Of a DNA stretch of 64,000 nt, positions 62,768 to 64,000 are shown one piece after another. The position numbers were made by a program, and so were the translations under genes. Position 1 is the stretch's first letter. Every line of letters starts with the position of its first letter. Source of the stretch: Treponema primitia ZAS-2 (GTDB lineage: Bacteria > Spirochaetota > Spirochaetia > Treponematales > Breznakiellaceae); contig NC_015578.1 of the NCBI RefSeq assembly GCF_000214375.1, positions 2,728,001 through 2,792,000 on the forward strand, read 5' to 3'. Below the pieces are notes generated by a model. It ran no database searches, was not told where the DNA came from, and saw nothing but the letters and a program-made list of their open reading frames with translations.

Positions 62768-63778
62768 ATGAAACTAATGAAGAAGTGTACAGGCGCGTTT
62801 CTCACGGTACTCCTGCTGGTTTTACCCGCAGGGTGTAGTAAAAAAGACGGGAATTCTACGGCGAATACAAAAGCCGGGGGAAATCTGGTTATCTATACCG
62901 GGTCAGGGACAGAAATTACCGATCCCATCCTGGCATTATTTAGCCGGCAAAATCCCAACATCAAGGTGGAGATTATCAAGGCCGGCTCCGGCGAATTGAT
63001 GGCCCGAATCAGGGCGGAGATCGGAAACCCCGGTGGGGATCTGCTTATCGGGGGAGAACCCTATTTGTATGAATCCAGCGCCGAAGTTTTTGAACCCTAT
63101 GTTTCCCCCACGGATAAGGATATGGTCATTTCCGCATCCGATGGTCTCTGGCATCCCTGGAGTGTAATGCTCACCCCCATTGCGGTGAACAAAGACAGGC
63201 TGCCCAATCAAAGTGCATGGCCGACCAAACTGAGCGATCTGAAAGAGCCCAGGTACAAGGCCGAAAAAATTGCCTTCTGCGATCCCGGCAAAAGCGGTAC
63301 CGGGGCAACCATCGCGAACAATATTGCTTCCCTCTATGACTGGGAGTTCTTTACATCCATGCTGGATAACAGCGAAGTTCTCTCCGGCTCCGACCCGATG
63401 TTTGATGCGGTCAAGGACGGAACCTATCCCATTGGTTTTGTCAACGAAGACTTGGGGGTAAAATGGCTGGAAGTGGGACTACCGATAGCCCTGGTGTATC
63501 CCACCGACGGGGTCATCAACACTGTAGACTGCCTTGGGATCATCAAGGGTGCAAAAAATATGGACAACGCGAAACTGTTTGTCGATTTCTTTGGCTCACC
63601 GGAAAACCACCAGATCCTGGTGAATGAAGTCAAGCGCCGTTCTACCCGCAAAGATGCGAAGTTGGCAGAGGGCATGACCCCCACCACCGCCTACAAGCTA
63701 ATCCAGGCAAACCGTATCTCCCGGGGAGAAATCACCGAGAAATACAACGAAGCCTATGAAATATCCCGCAAGAAGTAG
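62768..63778 (+). CDS. Fe3+/sugar-phosphate-type ABC binding lipoprotein (AfuA-like)
   Basis: The product is 336 residues from the ATG at 62768 (GAAGGAGAAG upstream), with lipobox LLVLPAGCSKK. It belongs to the same extracellular binding-protein group as FbpA/AfuA (LVIYTGSGTEITDPILALFS, GEPYLYESSAEVFEPY, AKLFVDFFGSPENHQIL). In a sugar operon with GH4 and PfkB genes, a hexose-phosphate or phospho-glycoside ligand is more likely than iron. It is similar in type to the protein at 46393. Confidence 0.85.
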   Translation: MKLMKKCTGAFLTVLLLVLPAGCSKKDGNSTANTKAGGNLVIYTGSGTEITDPILALFSRQNPNIKVEIIKAGSGELMARIRAEIGNPGGDLLIGGEPYLYESSAEVFEPYVSPTDKDMVISASDGLWHPWSVMLTPIAVNKDRLPNQSAWPTKLSDLKEPRYKAEKIAFCDPGKSGTGATIANNIASLYDWEFFTSMLDNSEVLSGSDPMFDAVKDGTYPIGFVNEDLGVKWLEVGLPIALVYPTDGVINTVDCLGIIKGAKNMDNAKLFVDFFGSPENHQILVNEVKRRSTRKDAKLAEGMTPTTAYKLIQANRISRGEITEKYNEAYEISRKK

Positions 63779-63805
63779 GTAACTGTAAATGAGAGGAGGA
63801 GAATC

Positions 63806-64000
63806 ATGAAATATTCTGCCGGTACCCTGGCACGGGGATTTCGGGACCCATGGATTTTGTTTGCCCTTTTTTGTATACTTATTTCCATCGGCCTAATTAT
63901 CCTCCCTCAGTTATCTATATTTCTATCGTCCTTCAGGAACGATCAGGGTATGTTTTCTATCGCTCATTATAAAACTTTCTTTACCGGTTACCGGTATCAA
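63806..64000 (+). CDS. ABC permease (partial, runs off the window)
   Basis: Only the first 65 residues are present. GAGGAGGA precedes the ATG. The fragment has a charged N-terminus and one long hydrophobic helix (FALFCILISIGLIILPQLSI) followed by the SSFRND...HYKTFF segment seen at the start of FbpB/AfuB-type two-domain permeases. It is surely the membrane part of the importer whose binding protein precedes it by 27 nt. Confidence 0.8.
   Translation, partial: MKYSAGTLARGFRDPWILFALFCILISIGLIILPQLSIFLSSFRNDQGMFSIAHYKTFFTGYRYQ

Overview
The window looks like chromosome from a free-living or gut-associated spirochaete, most probably a termite-gut type Treponema. The GC content is moderate. Many lipoproteins carry loose spirochaete-style lipoboxes. 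There are treponemal-style TPR and LysM envelope proteins, and an acetogen-type corrinoid methyl-transfer cluster. The genus is an inference from gene content; no rRNA or tRNA gene is present to anchor it.

Layout. 0-5.3 kb (minus strand): a partial VanY-type peptidase, a stand-alone (p)ppGpp hydrolase-like HD protein, valS and a MATE exporter. 5.3-5.8 kb: a heavily deleted remnant of a RACo-type corrinoid activator. 5.8-9.8 kb: an AT-rich block with an APC permease, a short G3E (CobW-like) GTPase, a histidine-rich protein and a LysR regulator. 9.9-18.6 kb: the core methyl-transfer cluster, with three URO-D-type methyltransferases, an MFS carrier, a DHPS-like methyltetrahydrofolate:corrinoid methyltransferase, a corrinoid protein, a DUF2284 Cys-rich protein and an intact RACo. 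18.8-21.9 kb: two paralogous PucR-type regulators. 21.9-26.3 kb: the operon yajC-secD-secF-ispH, with the second PucR gene coupled to its end. 26.4-27.5 kb: rubrerythrin and a 53-residue rubredoxin. 27.8-36.2 kb: envelope proteins (an InlB-repeat lipoprotein with an in-frame amber codon, TPR lipoproteins, a LysM lytic transglycosylase). 36.3-42.5 kb: an oligopeptide-type ABC importer whose second permease and first ATPase are fused. 42.6-47.5 kb: an Fe3+/sugar-phosphate-type ABC importer followed by a RapZ-like gene. 47.8-51.4 kb: a DEAD-box helicase and an ABC-F protein. 51.5-57.3 kb: a ribose-type ABC importer in an operon with a fourth URO-D methyltransferase, divergent from an AraC regulator. 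57.3-59.3 kb: a two-gene envelope unit. 59.4-64 kb: a sugar operon with PfkB kinase, LacI repressor, GH4 glycosidase, an Fe3+/sugar-phosphate-type binding protein and the start of its permease.

How it fits together. The likely theme is C1 metabolism from methylated compounds. A URO-D protein would move a methyl group from the imported substrate to the corrinoid protein. The DHPS-like enzyme would pass it to tetrahydrofolate, and RACo would re-reduce oxidised corrinoid. The short G3E GTPase with its His-rich partner could supply metal (zinc or cobalt) to these enzymes. The URO-D gene tied to a ribose-type ABC importer suggests a second, separate substrate. At the right edge, an AfuA-like binding protein next to a GH4 enzyme suggests uptake of phosphorylated sugars. 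Several genes lack a Shine-Dalgarno sequence and have a good promoter whose -10 box ends 6-8 nt before the start codon, which points to leaderless mRNAs.
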